DNA from: Bordetella parapertussis
GTDB taxonomy: Bacteria; Acidobacteriota; Terriglobia; Bryobacterales; Bryobacteraceae
Direction of reading: 5' to 3'
Assembly (NCBI GenBank): GCA_943328975.2
Contig: CALQCC020000010.1
Span: 1-64,000, forward strand
DNA length: 64,000 bases
In this document: one piece after another, positions 43,320 to 52,488 of the stretch
How the letters are laid out: the number at the start of each line of letters is the position of its first letter
How positions within the stretch are numbered: the stretch's first letter is position 1
Notes under the pieces: model-generated
What the model was told of the DNA's origin: nothing
Seen by the model: only the letters and a program-made list of their open reading frames with translations
The model's database searches: none
Program-made: the position numbers and the translations under genes

Positions 43320-44888
43320 ATGTTTGTCCCTTTGACGCCACTTCGCTGCCTGCATCGGGCGGCGGCCCTGTTTGGCGCTCGTGTGGGCGTGGTGTGCGGC
43401 GAAAGAGCCTTCACGTACTCCGAACTCAAGCGCCGGGCGGAACGCTTAGCCACAGGGCTTCTCAAGCTGGGCATTGCGGCGGGAGACCGCGTCGGTTACC
43501 TGAGCTTCAACAACCACCAACTCTTTGAAGGTTATTTCGGAGTGCCACAAGCGCGCGCGATTCTGATGCCGCTCAATGTGCGTCTGACCGAGCCGGAGCT
43601 GGCGACCATTCTGCTGCATTCCGGGGCGAAGGCGCTTATCTACGAAGAGGAATTTGTGCCCCTGGTGGAACGGCTGCGCGTGGCGTGTCCTGCGGTGGAG
43701 CATTGGGTGAGTATCGAAAATGACTACGAACGCTTGTTGGAGCAGGGCCACGAAGAGCACGCCGATATCACTACCTACGACGAACATGCCATCGCGGAGT
43801 TATTCTACACCAGTGGCTCCACCGGCGCGCCCAAGGGTGTGATGTTGTCGCATCGGACGCTGTATCTGCATGCGCTCGACTACGCGTTGCAGTACCGGCA
43901 GGCAGCCACCATGGTCGACCTGCATACGATCCCGCTCTATCATGCCAATGGCTGGGGCCGACCGCAGGCATCGACGATGCTGGGGACCAAGCAGATCATG
44001 GTGCGGCGTTTTGAACCGGAACATGTCTTTGCGTTGGTGGAGCGTCATCGCGCGACCGACATGTGCCTGGTCCCGACGATGGCAAACGCTCTGGTAAATT
44101 CTCCCGCGCGGGAGCGGTTTGATCTATCGAGCATGCGGCATATCAATATGGGCGGCGCGGCCAATTCGCCGGAGTTGGTCCAACGAGTGGAGCAGGCGTT
44201 TCCGGGCTGCGAATGCTCCAGCGGCTACGGACTCACGGAGACATCGCCTGTGATCACGCACACTGAGCAGAAGATCGCGCTGCAATTGCCGGACGAGCAA
44301 CGTTATCTACGTCAGTCCAAGACTGGATGGCCGTTACCGGGTGTCACGTTGCGCGTGGTGGATGGAGAGATGCAAGACGTGCCCCAAGACGGCACAGCGG
44401 TTGGCGAAATTATAGCGATGGGGGACCACGTCATGGACGGCTATTATGCCGATCCCGAAGCAACCCAGGCTGCGTTTTCGGGTCCGTGGCTGCACACCGG
44501 TGACATGGCGGTGTGGGAGCCCGACAACTATATCAACATCGTGGATCGTAAGAAGCAAATCATCATCTCAGGGGGCGAGAATATTTCGTCTATTGAGGTA
44601 GAGAACGCCATTGCGGCGCATCCGGCGGTGCTCGAATGTGCGGTTGTATCCGCACCCGATGAACGCTGGGGCGAAGTGGTCGCGGCGATCATCGTGAAGC
44701 GGCCGGGTGCGGAATTGACGCCGGAGGAGCTGCTCGGGTTTCTGCGGGAACGCTTGGCGAAGTTCAAGCTTCCCCGTATCATTGAGTTCTCTGCTGAGCC
44801 GTTGCCGAAAACCGGTACGGGCAAGATACGTAAGCTCGATTTGCGCGAACGATTTTGGGCGGGGGAGAATTCAAGGGTGAACGGTTGA
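43320..44888 (+). CDS. AMP-dependent acyl-CoA synthetase (fatty or aromatic acid ligase)
   Basis: Activates a carboxylic acid as acyl-AMP and then acyl-CoA. It has 522 residues with the P-loop YTSGSTGAPKGVM, the A5-type motif SSGYGLTETSPV, YxDPEAT, LHTGDMAVW and the C-terminal lysine motif PKTGTGKIRK. Length and motifs suit medium/long-chain fatty or phenylalkanoic acid ligases. The exact acid is unknown, but with the nearby CoA-transferase an aromatic/fatty acid degradation role is plausible. Its stop overlaps prmA (TGATG). Confidence 0.92.
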   Translation: MFVPLTPLRCLHRAAALFGARVGVVCGERAFTYSELKRRAERLATGLLKLGIAAGDRVGYLSFNNHQLFEGYFGVPQARAILMPLNVRLTEPELATILLHSGAKALIYEEEFVPLVERLRVACPAVEHWVSIENDYERLLEQGHEEHADITTYDEHAIAELFYTSGSTGAPKGVMLSHRTLYLHALDYALQYRQAATMVDLHTIPLYHANGWGRPQASTMLGTKQIMVRRFEPEHVFALVERHRATDMCLVPTMANALVNSPARERFDLSSMRHINMGGAANSPELVQRVEQAFPGCECSSGYGLTETSPVITHTEQKIALQLPDEQRYLRQSKTGWPLPGVTLRVVDGEMQDVPQDGTAVGEIIAMGDHVMDGYYADPEATQAAFSGPWLHTGDMAVWEPDNYINIVDRKKQIIISGGENISSIEVENAIAAHPAVLECAVVSAPDERWGEVVAAIIVKRPGAELTPEELLGFLRERLAKFKLPRIIEFSAEPLPKTGTGKIRKLDLRERFWAGENSRVNG

Positions 44889-45550
44889 TGTTTACGGTGC
44901 GTATTTCGGTGGAGCCTGCGGATCAAGACGTCTTGATCGCGGAGTTGTGGGAAGCTGGCACGCTTGGAGTGACGGAGGAGGACGGCTCGGTCGAGGCGTG
45001 GTTTGAAACCGCTGAGCTTGCATCGCGATTCGGAACCGCCCAGCCCGCGCCGGAGCGCGATTGGGTCGCGGAGATGAAAGCTTCGTGGCCTGCCCTGTTG
45101 GTCGGCGAGAAGTTTTTCGTTGTCCCGCCATGGTGTGAAGACCCGACGCCTGAGGGACGCTTTCGGTTGGAGATCAATCCTGGGCAGCAGTGCGGCACGG
45201 GGCAGCATCCGTGTACGCAGAAGTGTCTGGTGCAAATGGAGCGGTTGATCCGTCCTGGCGACTCAGTGCTCGATGTCGGTAGCGGTTCGGGAATTCTGTC
45301 GATCGCCGCGAAGTTATTGGGTGCGGGGCGAGTGGTCGCCTGCGATATCGATTTGGAGACGGCTCGGCCGGTGCCGTTCTTTCAGGGCAGTGTGGATGCA
45401 GTGCGGTCGAATTCGTTCGACGTTGTGGTGGCGAACATCAGCGAAGACGTAATCGGTGACTGGCTTCCGGATTTTGAGCGCGTGGCGCCGGTGCGGATCT
45501 TGTCGGGCTTTCAGGATGATGCGGGCGAGTGGACCTGCGTGGTGCGCTGA
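44888..45550 (+). CDS. prmA: Ribosomal protein L11 methyltransferase-like (PrmA), short form
   Basis: A SAM-dependent methyltransferase of 220 residues. GTGQHPCT (matching GTGxHxTT) and the Rossmann motif DVGSGSGILSIAA are the PrmA signature, and FDVVVANI is the catalytic-region strand. It is clearly shorter than typical PrmA (about 290): the segment after DIDLETA lacks the usual helix with NAxxN. It could be a divergent PrmA or another protein methyltransferase. The ATG overlaps the ligase stop, and the stop lies 1 bp from the convergent hrpB stop. Confidence 0.7.
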   Translation: MFTVRISVEPADQDVLIAELWEAGTLGVTEEDGSVEAWFETAELASRFGTAQPAPERDWVAEMKASWPALLVGEKFFVVPPWCEDPTPEGRFRLEINPGQQCGTGQHPCTQKCLVQMERLIRPGDSVLDVGSGSGILSIAAKLLGAGRVVACDIDLETARPVPFFQGSVDAVRSNSFDVVVANISEDVIGDWLPDFERVAPVRILSGFQDDAGEWTCVVR

Positions 45551-45551
45551 G

Positions 45552-47777
45552 TCACTCCGGTTTTTCAGGCCACTTGTGGCGTGGATAACGGCGCATCAAT
45601 TCCTTGCGCACCTGCGGATAGAGGCGCTCCCAGAAGCCTGCAAGGTCGCTGGTCACTTGCACAGGGCGCTGATTCGGCGCGAGCAAGTGCACTACGACGG
45701 GCGCGCCGTTGATCTTTGGAGTTTCCTTCATGCCGAAGAAGTCTTGCAGGCGCGATTCGATCCAGGGTGGTTTGCCGGGTTCGTAGTGTACTTTTACTTG
45801 GCGTCCGCCGGGTAGTTTGATCTGCGCGGGCGCGGCGTGATCTAAGCGCGCGGGACGCAGCATTTCTAGCAGGTTGGCGGACTCCAATTCCCTGAAGCTG
45901 GTTGCGGTTGCGCACAACTGACGAAGCGCGGCCTCCGCATCGATGGTGATTCCTGCGAGTGCGGCTCGCGATGTAAGTTGGGCGAGTGCGTCGGGATCGA
46001 TGAAGCGTCCGATGCCGGTGTCCAGAGCCTTCTGCGCGAGTAGCAGGCCTGCTTCTTCGCACGCTGCTGCCGGTGCGCGCGTTTCTTCGATGACAAGTTG
46101 GTCGTAGACCAGCGCGGAGACTTGCTCCACGCGTTCGGCGGAACGGTTCCACTCGAAGCGTACGCGTTCGGTGGTGCGGTCGAGCAGCCACTCGGGCTCA
46201 ATGGGGGCTGCTAGCCGGACTAACGGGACTCCATGTTCCCGGCGTTCTTCGATATCGACGGCGACCAAAAACTCCCAGCGGGAGTTCGGGAACTTGGCGG
46301 AGCCACCACCGGAGAGCAGCAACTCGCCGTCGCGGCGATGGCGTGCAACGCGGTCGGGAAAAGCGGAAAGAATGCTCTCCAATAGGGCCGGGTCACCACC
46401 GCGATCGCGTCCGCCGACTTGGCGTTTCAGCTGGTCGTAGACGCGCTGTGTTTGGGGTTGCCAGTTGGCCTCGATCAACGCAAGCAGGTCGGAGGAGCCG
46501 CGTTCGCCCGCGCTTAATACAGCCGCGACGGCGCAGCCCTTCTCGGGTACTCCGCGCTTCTTCGCTTCGATGACTAACTTGGCGAGGCGCGGTGGCAACG
46601 GCAGGTCTGCCATCTCCGTGGTGACCGCGAGTTTGTCGAGTAAGGTGCTCGCAGCATCCCAAGCGGCTGGCGGAGGTGCGTCCAGCCAGTCGAGATTGTG
46701 TGCGTTCATGGCGCGCAGTTGCAGGACCATCTGTGACAATTCACGTCGCAGGATTTCGGGGATGTCGGCAGTGGGGCGATGATGGAACTCTTGTTCCGTG
46801 TACAAGCGAATCGCGCGACCGGGTCCGAGGCGGCCCGCGCGGCCCGCGCGCTGCTTTGCGGAGGCTTGGCTGATGCGCTTGAGTTCGACCGACGGTAAGC
46901 CGGTCCACGGAGAATCGGCGGCGACGCGGGCGAGGCCGGAATCAACTACGGCGCGCACGCCTTCGATGGTGACGGAGCTTTCGGCGACGTTGGTCGAGAG
47001 GATCACTTTGGGGCGGTCTGCGGGTGAGACGGCTCGGTCTTGTTCAGCGGGAGACAGGTCGCCGTGCAAGGGGACCACAAGAAGGTTCGCGCGCCTGGCG
47101 ATGGGTTCGAGAGCTCGCGACGCTCGGCGGATTTCGGCGGCCCCGGGGAGGAAGACGAGGATGTCGCCTGATCCTAGGAGCTTCTCGACAGCGGCCGCGA
47201 CCTGTTCTTCGAGCGGGGACGGGGAGTGCGGCGTGTATTCGATGTCGAGGCGATGGGCCCGGACTTCTTGCGTGAACACAGGGCAGTTATCGAGATACCG
47301 AGCGATAGGCGCGGCGTCGAGTGTGGCGGACATGACTACGATTCGCAGGTCGGGACGTGTGGTCTTCTGCAAGCGGCGCAACAGGGCGAGAGCGAGATCA
47401 CTGTCCAGGTGGCGTTCGTGAAACTCGTCGAGGATGACAGTGGAGACGCCTTTGAGTTGCGGATCGGAGATTAGGCGGCGCGTGAGGACTCCTTCAGTGA
47501 GGAACTTCAAGCGCGTGCGAGAGCTGCTGACGTCCTCAAAGCGGACTTGATAGCCGACGGTTTCGCCGGGCTTCTCGCCCATCTCTTGCGCGACGCGTTT
47601 GGCGGCCATGCGAGCTGCGAGGCGGCGCGGTTCCAACACTAGAACGTCGCCGCGGTTCATCAGTGCGGGCGGGACGCGCGTGGTCTTACCCGCGCCGGGG
47701 GCAGCTTCGATGACGATGTTGGGAGACTGCTCGGCCACGATTTGCGGGAGCAGGTCGTCGATGGGGAGCTTGATCAA
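45552..47777 (-). CDS. hrpB: ATP-dependent RNA helicase HrpB
   Basis: A DEAH/DExH helicase of 741 residues. Walker A is AAPGAGKTT (near residue 30), the box II is DEFH, and MSATLDAAPIARYL (motif III), STNVAESSVTIEGV and QRAGRAGRLGPG (motif VI) are all present. HrpB-type proteins usually exceed 800 residues, so a C-terminal segment is shorter here. The function is poorly known (RNA processing suspected). It overlaps the DUF72 gene by 4 bp (ATGA). Confidence 0.93.
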   Translation of the reverse strand: MIKLPIDDLLPQIVAEQSPNIVIEAAPGAGKTTRVPPALMNRGDVLVLEPRRLAARMAAKRVAQEMGEKPGETVGYQVRFEDVSSSRTRLKFLTEGVLTRRLISDPQLKGVSTVILDEFHERHLDSDLALALLRRLQKTTRPDLRIVVMSATLDAAPIARYLDNCPVFTQEVRAHRLDIEYTPHSPSPLEEQVAAAVEKLLGSGDILVFLPGAAEIRRASRALEPIARRANLLVVPLHGDLSPAEQDRAVSPADRPKVILSTNVAESSVTIEGVRAVVDSGLARVAADSPWTGLPSVELKRISQASAKQRAGRAGRLGPGRAIRLYTEQEFHHRPTADIPEILRRELSQMVLQLRAMNAHNLDWLDAPPPAAWDAASTLLDKLAVTTEMADLPLPPRLAKLVIEAKKRGVPEKGCAVAAVLSAGERGSSDLLALIEANWQPQTQRVYDQLKRQVGGRDRGGDPALLESILSAFPDRVARHRRDGELLLSGGGSAKFPNSRWEFLVAVDIEERREHGVPLVRLAAPIEPEWLLDRTTERVRFEWNRSAERVEQVSALVYDQLVIEETRAPAAACEEAGLLLAQKALDTGIGRFIDPDALAQLTSRAALAGITIDAEAALRQLCATATSFRELESANLLEMLRPARLDHAAPAQIKLPGGRQVKVHYEPGKPPWIESRLQDFFGMKETPKINGAPVVVHLLAPNQRPVQVTSDLAGFWERLYPQVRKELMRRYPRHKWPEKPE

Positions 47778-48712
47778 GCTACGACGGCCTCAATGGTCGC
47801 GGGCGCGTTGCCTTCCAGGCGATTGTTCACAAAGATGTAGGCGGCCTTGCGCTCCTCTTTCATGCGGCGGAGCAGGTCGCGCAGTGCTTTCCGCGCCTCG
47901 GGGTTCTCATCTTGCGTCTTGTCGTAGGGAGCGAATTGCTTCACGGCTTCTTCATAGGGGCGGCCTTGGCGGAGCAGCGCTCGGGCGACGACGAAGTCGG
48001 TGGTGAACGCGCCTTCGAGGTTCATCTGGTCTTGGATTTGCGGCATGCGGCTCCAAGCGTTGAAGACGTGGGCGACTTGGTGGGTTCGCAGGGTGTCGAA
48101 GTAGTGCGGCTGCAGGTAGCCAGGATTGCGGACTTCGACGGCATAGCGGAACGTGCCTGGCAACTGTTTCAGAAAACCGTCGAGGGACGCGATAAAGTCG
48201 CGGGGAGGCGTGGAGCGTGCTCCGAATTCCAGGATCAGTGGGCCTATGCGGTTACGGTAGGGCTCTAACGGTTCGAGGAAGAGCGCTTTCAGTGCGTCCG
48301 CATTTAGGAACGACGGATTCTCCTGTCCCGCGCGCGCACCATAGCGGGCGTGGCGCGGGAAGATTTCCACGGTGACTTCTTCGGGGACCTTGAGGCCAAA
48401 CTTCAGGCTCGGTGGAGCGCCAGTGAATAGCTTCTGCCAGAAGTTGGGGGAAGGGAATTGATAGAACGAGAAGTCTCCGCATACGGCGGGGAAGACTTCG
48501 GCGAACTCGGCTAGGCACTCGGCTTCAAAGCGGGCCTTGGAGAATTTGCCGCGCGTGATGTAGCGTTCACGAGTGTAGATTTGGTCGAGCCAGCCTTCGT
48601 ATTTCCAGGAACTGGTGCCGATCCAAATATTTTGATCCGCGAGGGCGCGCAGGCGCTGGGCTAAACCTGCGCGGTCAAAGCGGGTAGGTTCTTCGAAAAG
48701 AGAAAGGTTCAC
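47774..48712 (-). CDS. DUF72-family protein
   Basis: A 312-residue TIM-barrel-like protein. The family-defining opening is IWIGTSSWKYEGW (near residue 30), followed by FPAVCGDFSFYQFPS, LKFGLKVPEEVTVE and FRYAVEVRNPGYL. Function is unknown. Placed between ggt and hrpB with 4-bp overlaps on both sides, so all three minus-strand genes form an operon. Confidence 0.88.
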   Translation of the reverse strand: MNLSLFEEPTRFDRAGLAQRLRALADQNIWIGTSSWKYEGWLDQIYTRERYITRGKFSKARFEAECLAEFAEVFPAVCGDFSFYQFPSPNFWQKLFTGAPPSLKFGLKVPEEVTVEIFPRHARYGARAGQENPSFLNADALKALFLEPLEPYRNRIGPLILEFGARSTPPRDFIASLDGFLKQLPGTFRYAVEVRNPGYLQPHYFDTLRTHQVAHVFNAWSRMPQIQDQMNLEGAFTTDFVVARALLRQGRPYEEAVKQFAPYDKTQDENPEARKALRDLLRRMKEERKAAYIFVNNRLEGNAPATIEAVVA

Positions 48713-50562
48713 CGGGCGCGCGCGGAACGGTTGTAGAAAGGATCGGCGCCAGCTTCGAGTACGCCGTTCGCCAGAACGCGCACCATCACGGGAGCGGAGC
48801 CGCTGTTGTACTTCGACATCTGCGCGGCCTGGTGGCCCATGCGCACAAGCTCCTGACCCACTTCGAGCGGGATGCGTTCATCGAGCCACAGGCTGTTGAT
48901 GTTCCAAGCGTGGTTGTCCATGCTCGAAACCATGTGCCGAGTTTGATAACGAGGGGCTTCGACGGCTTGTTGCGCGTCCATGCCGAATTCGGTGGAATTG
49001 AACAGGACCTGCATCAAGGCTTGGTCTTGGACGTCCGCACCAGGAGTGGAGAGCGCGAATGCGGGCGCTCCGGCGGTGGTGGTGACCAGCGTCGGAGACA
49101 GCGTGACGCGCGGTCGTTTGCCGCCTTCGAGTTCGTTTGGGTGGCCTTCGAGCAGCACGAAACTCTGCGCGCGCTGCGTGAGCGGGATACCGGTATCGCC
49201 CGCGATCACGCTGGGCATCCAGGCTCCCGAAGGAGTGGCGGAGAACATCGATCCGTCTTTATCGATGACGTTGACGCAGGTGGTGTCATGCGACATCAGC
49301 GCGTCGTCGATGCGATAGGACGCGAGGTTCGCGCTAGTCGGGTGGGGCAGCGTTTTGCCGTTGATGGAGCCCTGGCGGAACGTGGCGGATGCTTTGTCCG
49401 TGATCAGCTTCGCGCGTTCGGCGGCGTATTCCTTGGTCAATAGTGCTTTGTAGTCGAGCTTGCTGAACTTGGGATCGGCGTAGTAAGTGTCGCGATCCGC
49501 ATAGGCCAGCTTCAGAGCTTCAACCGAACGGTGGATGTAAGCCGCCGAGTTGTAGGCGGGCTTGTCTTTGAAAGTGTCGAGGATGTTCAGGGCTTCGATC
49601 AAGTCGGGACCCTGGCTCCAGAAGCCGGGCTTGTAGACCGTGTAGCCATGGTAGTTGGTGGAGACGGGTTCTTCCACGTCGGCGTGGAACGCGGCCATGT
49701 CTTCATAGCGGAGCAGGCCACCATTCGCCTTGCTGAAGGCGTCGATCTTGCGGGCGATGGGGCCGCGATAGAAGTAGTCGCGAACGGCGTCGATGGCTCC
49801 CTTGCGATCCTTGCCGGAGGAGATGGCTTTCTTCTCGGCGGCGACCATTTCTCGGAGCGTGGCGGCGAGGTCGGGTTGGTGGAACACTTCGCCGATGCGC
49901 GGCGTGTGGCCGTTGGGCATGAAGTGGGCCTTCGAAGTGGGCCACAGCTCAAAGAAGTCGACGCCGGAGGCATAGGCTCGGGCGCGCATTTCGTCGACGA
50001 CATAACCGTCGGCGTGTTCGATGGCGGGGGCGATGATGTCGGAGAAGGACTTGGTTCCGAATTCTTTCAAGGCGACAAGACCCGCGTCGACCATGCCGGG
50101 GACCAGTGCGGGCATCAGACCGGCGTTGGGCATCACGCCCTTGAGGCCCTTGCCGTCATTATCGAACGTGGTCTCGCCGATCTTGAGCGGGCGCTTGCGG
50201 TAGAAATCCGCGGTGGCGAGCTTCGGCATTGTGCCGACGCCGGCGATCGAGTAGACCTTGCCTTCCTTGGTGCGGACCAGAATGGGGGCCTCGCCGCCCA
50301 TGCCGAAGTGGGAGAGCTCTGTTACCGAGGCCGCGAAGAGCGTGGCGACGCCGACGTCCACTGCGTTGCCACCGGTGGTCATGAGCTTCATGCCGGCATC
50401 GGTGGCGTAATCGCTCCCAGCGGCGACGGCGGAATTGGCTCCGCGAACAGGCTGGCGGATGGACGGCTCCCCGTTACGGCGCGTCTGGGCAAGGGAAAAA
50501 GAGGCGACAGCGATGAGGGCGGCGGCTACGGCGGAACCGATGAGAAGCTTTTTTCGCGACAT
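48709..50562 (-). CDS. ggt: Gamma-glutamyltranspeptidase
   Basis: Cleaves gamma-glutamyl bonds (glutathione and similar) in the periplasm. Pro-enzyme of 617 residues, normally autocleaved before a Thr. The sequence SHDTTCVNVIDKDGSMFSATPS contains the nucleophile region (T427), with Cys where His is more usual. Other Ggt features: the N-terminal GSDYATDAGMKLMTTGGNAVDVGVA, FGMGGEAPILVRT and the Gly-rich GDTGIPLTQRAQSF loop. Signal peptide is in MSRKKLLIGSAVAAALIAVASFS. ATG 50562 is preceded by GGGAG; an upstream ATG at 50580 is possible. Confidence 0.92.
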   Translation of the reverse strand: MSRKKLLIGSAVAAALIAVASFSLAQTRRNGEPSIRQPVRGANSAVAAGSDYATDAGMKLMTTGGNAVDVGVATLFAASVTELSHFGMGGEAPILVRTKEGKVYSIAGVGTMPKLATADFYRKRPLKIGETTFDNDGKGLKGVMPNAGLMPALVPGMVDAGLVALKEFGTKSFSDIIAPAIEHADGYVVDEMRARAYASGVDFFELWPTSKAHFMPNGHTPRIGEVFHQPDLAATLREMVAAEKKAISSGKDRKGAIDAVRDYFYRGPIARKIDAFSKANGGLLRYEDMAAFHADVEEPVSTNYHGYTVYKPGFWSQGPDLIEALNILDTFKDKPAYNSAAYIHRSVEALKLAYADRDTYYADPKFSKLDYKALLTKEYAAERAKLITDKASATFRQGSINGKTLPHPTSANLASYRIDDALMSHDTTCVNVIDKDGSMFSATPSGAWMPSVIAGDTGIPLTQRAQSFVLLEGHPNELEGGKRPRVTLSPTLVTTTAGAPAFALSTPGADVQDQALMQVLFNSTEFGMDAQQAVEAPRYQTRHMVSSMDNHAWNINSLWLDERIPLEVGQELVRMGHQAAQMSKYNSGSAPVMVRVLANGVLEAGADPFYNRSARAR

Positions 50563-50578
50563 GAGAACTCCCGGCCTC

Positions 50579-50586
50579 ATTATAAT
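50579..50586. promoter_or_regulatory. Palindromic ATTATAAT, -10 box in both directions
   Basis: ATTATAAT is its own reverse complement, so TATAAT reads outward on both strands (50581-50586 plus; 50584-50579 minus). It serves the zinc-ribbon gene 10 nt downstream and the ggt gene, whose ATG and GGGAG lie 16 bp away. Confidence 0.5.
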
Positions 50587-50596
50587 GGTTCTTCCA

Positions 50597-50761
50597 ATGG
50601 ACGTGGATCGGCAAAACACGGCGGCGGAGACTCGGCAGGAGATTGCCGAGCGCGAACCGATGTTGTTTTGTCCCGTATGCAGTTTGCGGCTGAGCGAGCG
50701 CAAGTGTAAGTTGTTCTGCGAACGCTGCGGGTATTTCATGTCCTGCGCGGATTACTACTAA
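50597..50761 (+). CDS. Small zinc-ribbon protein
   Basis: A 54-residue protein containing five cysteines in CPVCSLRLSERKCKLFCERCGYFMSC, consistent with one zinc ribbon (CPVC and CERC). It starts 10 nt after the palindromic TATAAT, without a ribosome-binding site. Its stop overlaps the ATG of the DinB gene (TAATG), so the two are coupled. Role unknown; nucleic-acid or protein binding is typical. Confidence 0.65.
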   Translation: MDVDRQNTAAETRQEIAEREPMLFCPVCSLRLSERKCKLFCERCGYFMSCADYY

Positions 50762-51264
50762 TGAGCGAACTCTCTGACCTACTAGAACGATACCGCCGCG
50801 GCGCGGAACTGCTGGCGATGGCGACGACGGGCGGGGCCGGTGCTGTGCTCGACTTCAAGCCCGAGGGGCATCCGTGGAGCATGCGGCAACTGGTGTGCCA
50901 CCTTGCGGACGCGGAGGCGGTGGCGGTGATGCGGTTCCGGCAGATGCTGGCCGAGGAGAATCCGACGCTGCAGCAGTTCGATGACGCGTTGTGGATGGAG
51001 AAGCTCGACTACGCCAAGCGCAAGGTTTCGGTGGCGCTGGAAACGTTCCGCCGGCTGCGTGCCGACAACTACGACTTATTGAAGGATCTGCCGGAATCCG
51101 AGTTTGCGCGCGTAGGCACCCATACGAAAGACGGCGCGACGACACTACGGGTGTCGGTGGAGTGGTTCGCGGAGCACTTGGAAGAGCATGTCCGCGAGAT
51201 TCAAGCGGTTCGCGCGGTGTACAAAGAGTTCCGCGCGAAAGAGCTTGCCGCTCAAGGGTCTTAG
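50761..51264 (+). CDS. DinB-family protein (DinB_2)
   Basis: A four-helix-bundle protein (167 aa). The three His ligands for a metal can be placed in MRQLVCHLADAEAV, THTKDG and WFAEHLEEHVREI. Members include thiol transferases and many proteins of unknown function; no assignment can be made. The ATG overlaps the zinc-ribbon stop. Downstream lie 257 bp without a gene, including a perfect 12-bp palindrome TAGAGGCCTCTA at 51272-51283. Confidence 0.82.
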   Translation: MSELSDLLERYRRGAELLAMATTGGAGAVLDFKPEGHPWSMRQLVCHLADAEAVAVMRFRQMLAEENPTLQQFDDALWMEKLDYAKRKVSVALETFRRLRADNYDLLKDLPESEFARVGTHTKDGATTLRVSVEWFAEHLEEHVREIQAVRAVYKEFRAKELAAQGS

Positions 51265-51521
51265 TTCGTTCTAGAGGCCTCTATAGCTCGGTGTTTACTT
51301 TCCCGGCGAAAGTCCAGTCACGTACTGAAACCGTCCATCACGTTTATTCCCTTGCTGCGGAGCCATGGATGCAGTGCGGGCGGCCAACCTCTCCGATGGA
51401 AGAGCGGTGCGGCTTCTTGGTCATAGCGTAGGGGAGTCCCCGCACGATCCCATCGGACGGAACCGCTATGTGGTGAAGACTAAGGAGAATTCAGCTCGCG
51501 ATTTTGTGGCAATATGAAGCC

Positions 51522-52319
51522 GTGATCTCCAAACTCTGGCTTCTGCTGCAACTTACGGGGCTGCTTGTGGCACAGCCGGGCCAGTTTCCTGCCGTCAAAG
51601 ATTGGGCGACCCTCCGGATCACGTTATCGCGTAGCGGTTGTTTCGGTTCTTGTCCAGAGTACGAAGTAGAAATTCACGGCGACGGGCAAGTGCGATACAA
51701 CGGGATGGCCTTCGTGTCGGTTCGCGGGGTGCACGATTCGACGGTCACGCGGCAGGATCTGGAGCTTTTGATCGAGGGCTTCCGCAATGCTGACTTTTTC
51801 GCATTGAATTCGGAATACCGCATTAATCTATCCGATGGGTCTACGTACAAGACCTCGTTGTCTATAGACGGTCAGACGAAATCCGTACTCGACTATGGTG
51901 GACGGGCCGTCGGAATGCCTTCGGTGGTGACAGAAGTTGAGCAGGCCGTGGACCGTATTGCGAACACTGGCATGTGGGTTCGGGGCGATGAGAAAACCGT
52001 TGAGGCATTGCGGCGCGAAGGTTTCGACTTCAAAACTCAAGAAGGTGGTAGGATTCTCGCCTGGGCGTCGGGCGCTGGAGATCGCAAAGTTGTACGCGAC
52101 TTGATCGATGCAGGTGTACCTCTCGATATTCCAACAGCACTGTTTATACTGCAAGCGCCGTCCTTGGTGCATGCGATTTCAAACAACGATCCTGAGGTCT
52201 TGAGGATGTTAGTCGAGGCTGGCGCTTCGAAGACCGATTCAGCTGCGAAGCAACAGGCCCTGGAAGCGGCGCGCAGAAAAGGAGATCGACAACTGGTCGC
52301 CTTACTGGAGACCTACTAA
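51522..52319 (+). CDS. Secreted DUF6438-like protein with ankyrin-type C-terminus
   Basis: A 265-residue protein. GTG 51522 begins a signal peptide (MISKLWLLLQLTGLLVAQ), so it was preferred to TTG 51504. Residues about 20-120 contain SGCFGSCPEYEVEIHGDGQVRYNG, the pattern of DUF6438 with two cysteines. The C-terminal part (VVRDLIDAGVPLDI, EVLRMLVEAGASKTD) looks like ankyrin repeats. Function unknown. It precedes the decayed toxin-antitoxin pair. Confidence 0.72.
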   Translation: MISKLWLLLQLTGLLVAQPGQFPAVKDWATLRITLSRSGCFGSCPEYEVEIHGDGQVRYNGMAFVSVRGVHDSTVTRQDLELLIEGFRNADFFALNSEYRINLSDGSTYKTSLSIDGQTKSVLDYGGRAVGMPSVVTEVEQAVDRIANTGMWVRGDEKTVEALRREGFDFKTQEGGRILAWASGAGDRKVVRDLIDAGVPLDIPTALFILQAPSLVHAISNNDPEVLRMLVEAGASKTDSAAKQQALEAARRKGDRQLVALLETY

Positions 52320-52330
52320 GGGCGAGCACG

Positions 52331-52486
52331 GTGCGGCGGGTGCTGGAGATTCTGGCGACGTATCCTGATCGCGCAGAACTCTTCGCCGACTACCCCGATT
52401 TGGAAGAAGCTGATTTGCAGCAGGCGCTCGCCTATGCGGCTGCGAACCTGGATGAACGGGTCGAGATTCTTGATTACGCGTCGTAA
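52331..52486 (+). pseudogene. Remnant DUF433 antitoxin-like gene
   Basis: A reading frame from a GTG at 52331 to TAA 52484-52486 encodes VRRVLEILATYPDRAELFADYPDLEEADLQQALAYAAANL... That is the C-terminal part of a DUF433 protein, the usual antitoxin paired with DUF5615 toxins. The N-terminal segment with the conserved Gly-Lys-Pro loop (GGKPVIRGTR) is missing. The coding frame follows the DUF6438 stop by 11 bp. The loss of the N-terminal half makes it non-functional or strongly altered. Confidence 0.55.
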
Positions 52487-52488
52487 GT

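Noticed and set aside
51272-51283. Perfect palindrome TAGAGGCCTCTA as a regulator site
   Set aside because: It lies 8 bp after the DinB stop and far from the next start, and a single 12-bp palindrome is not enough to call a site.
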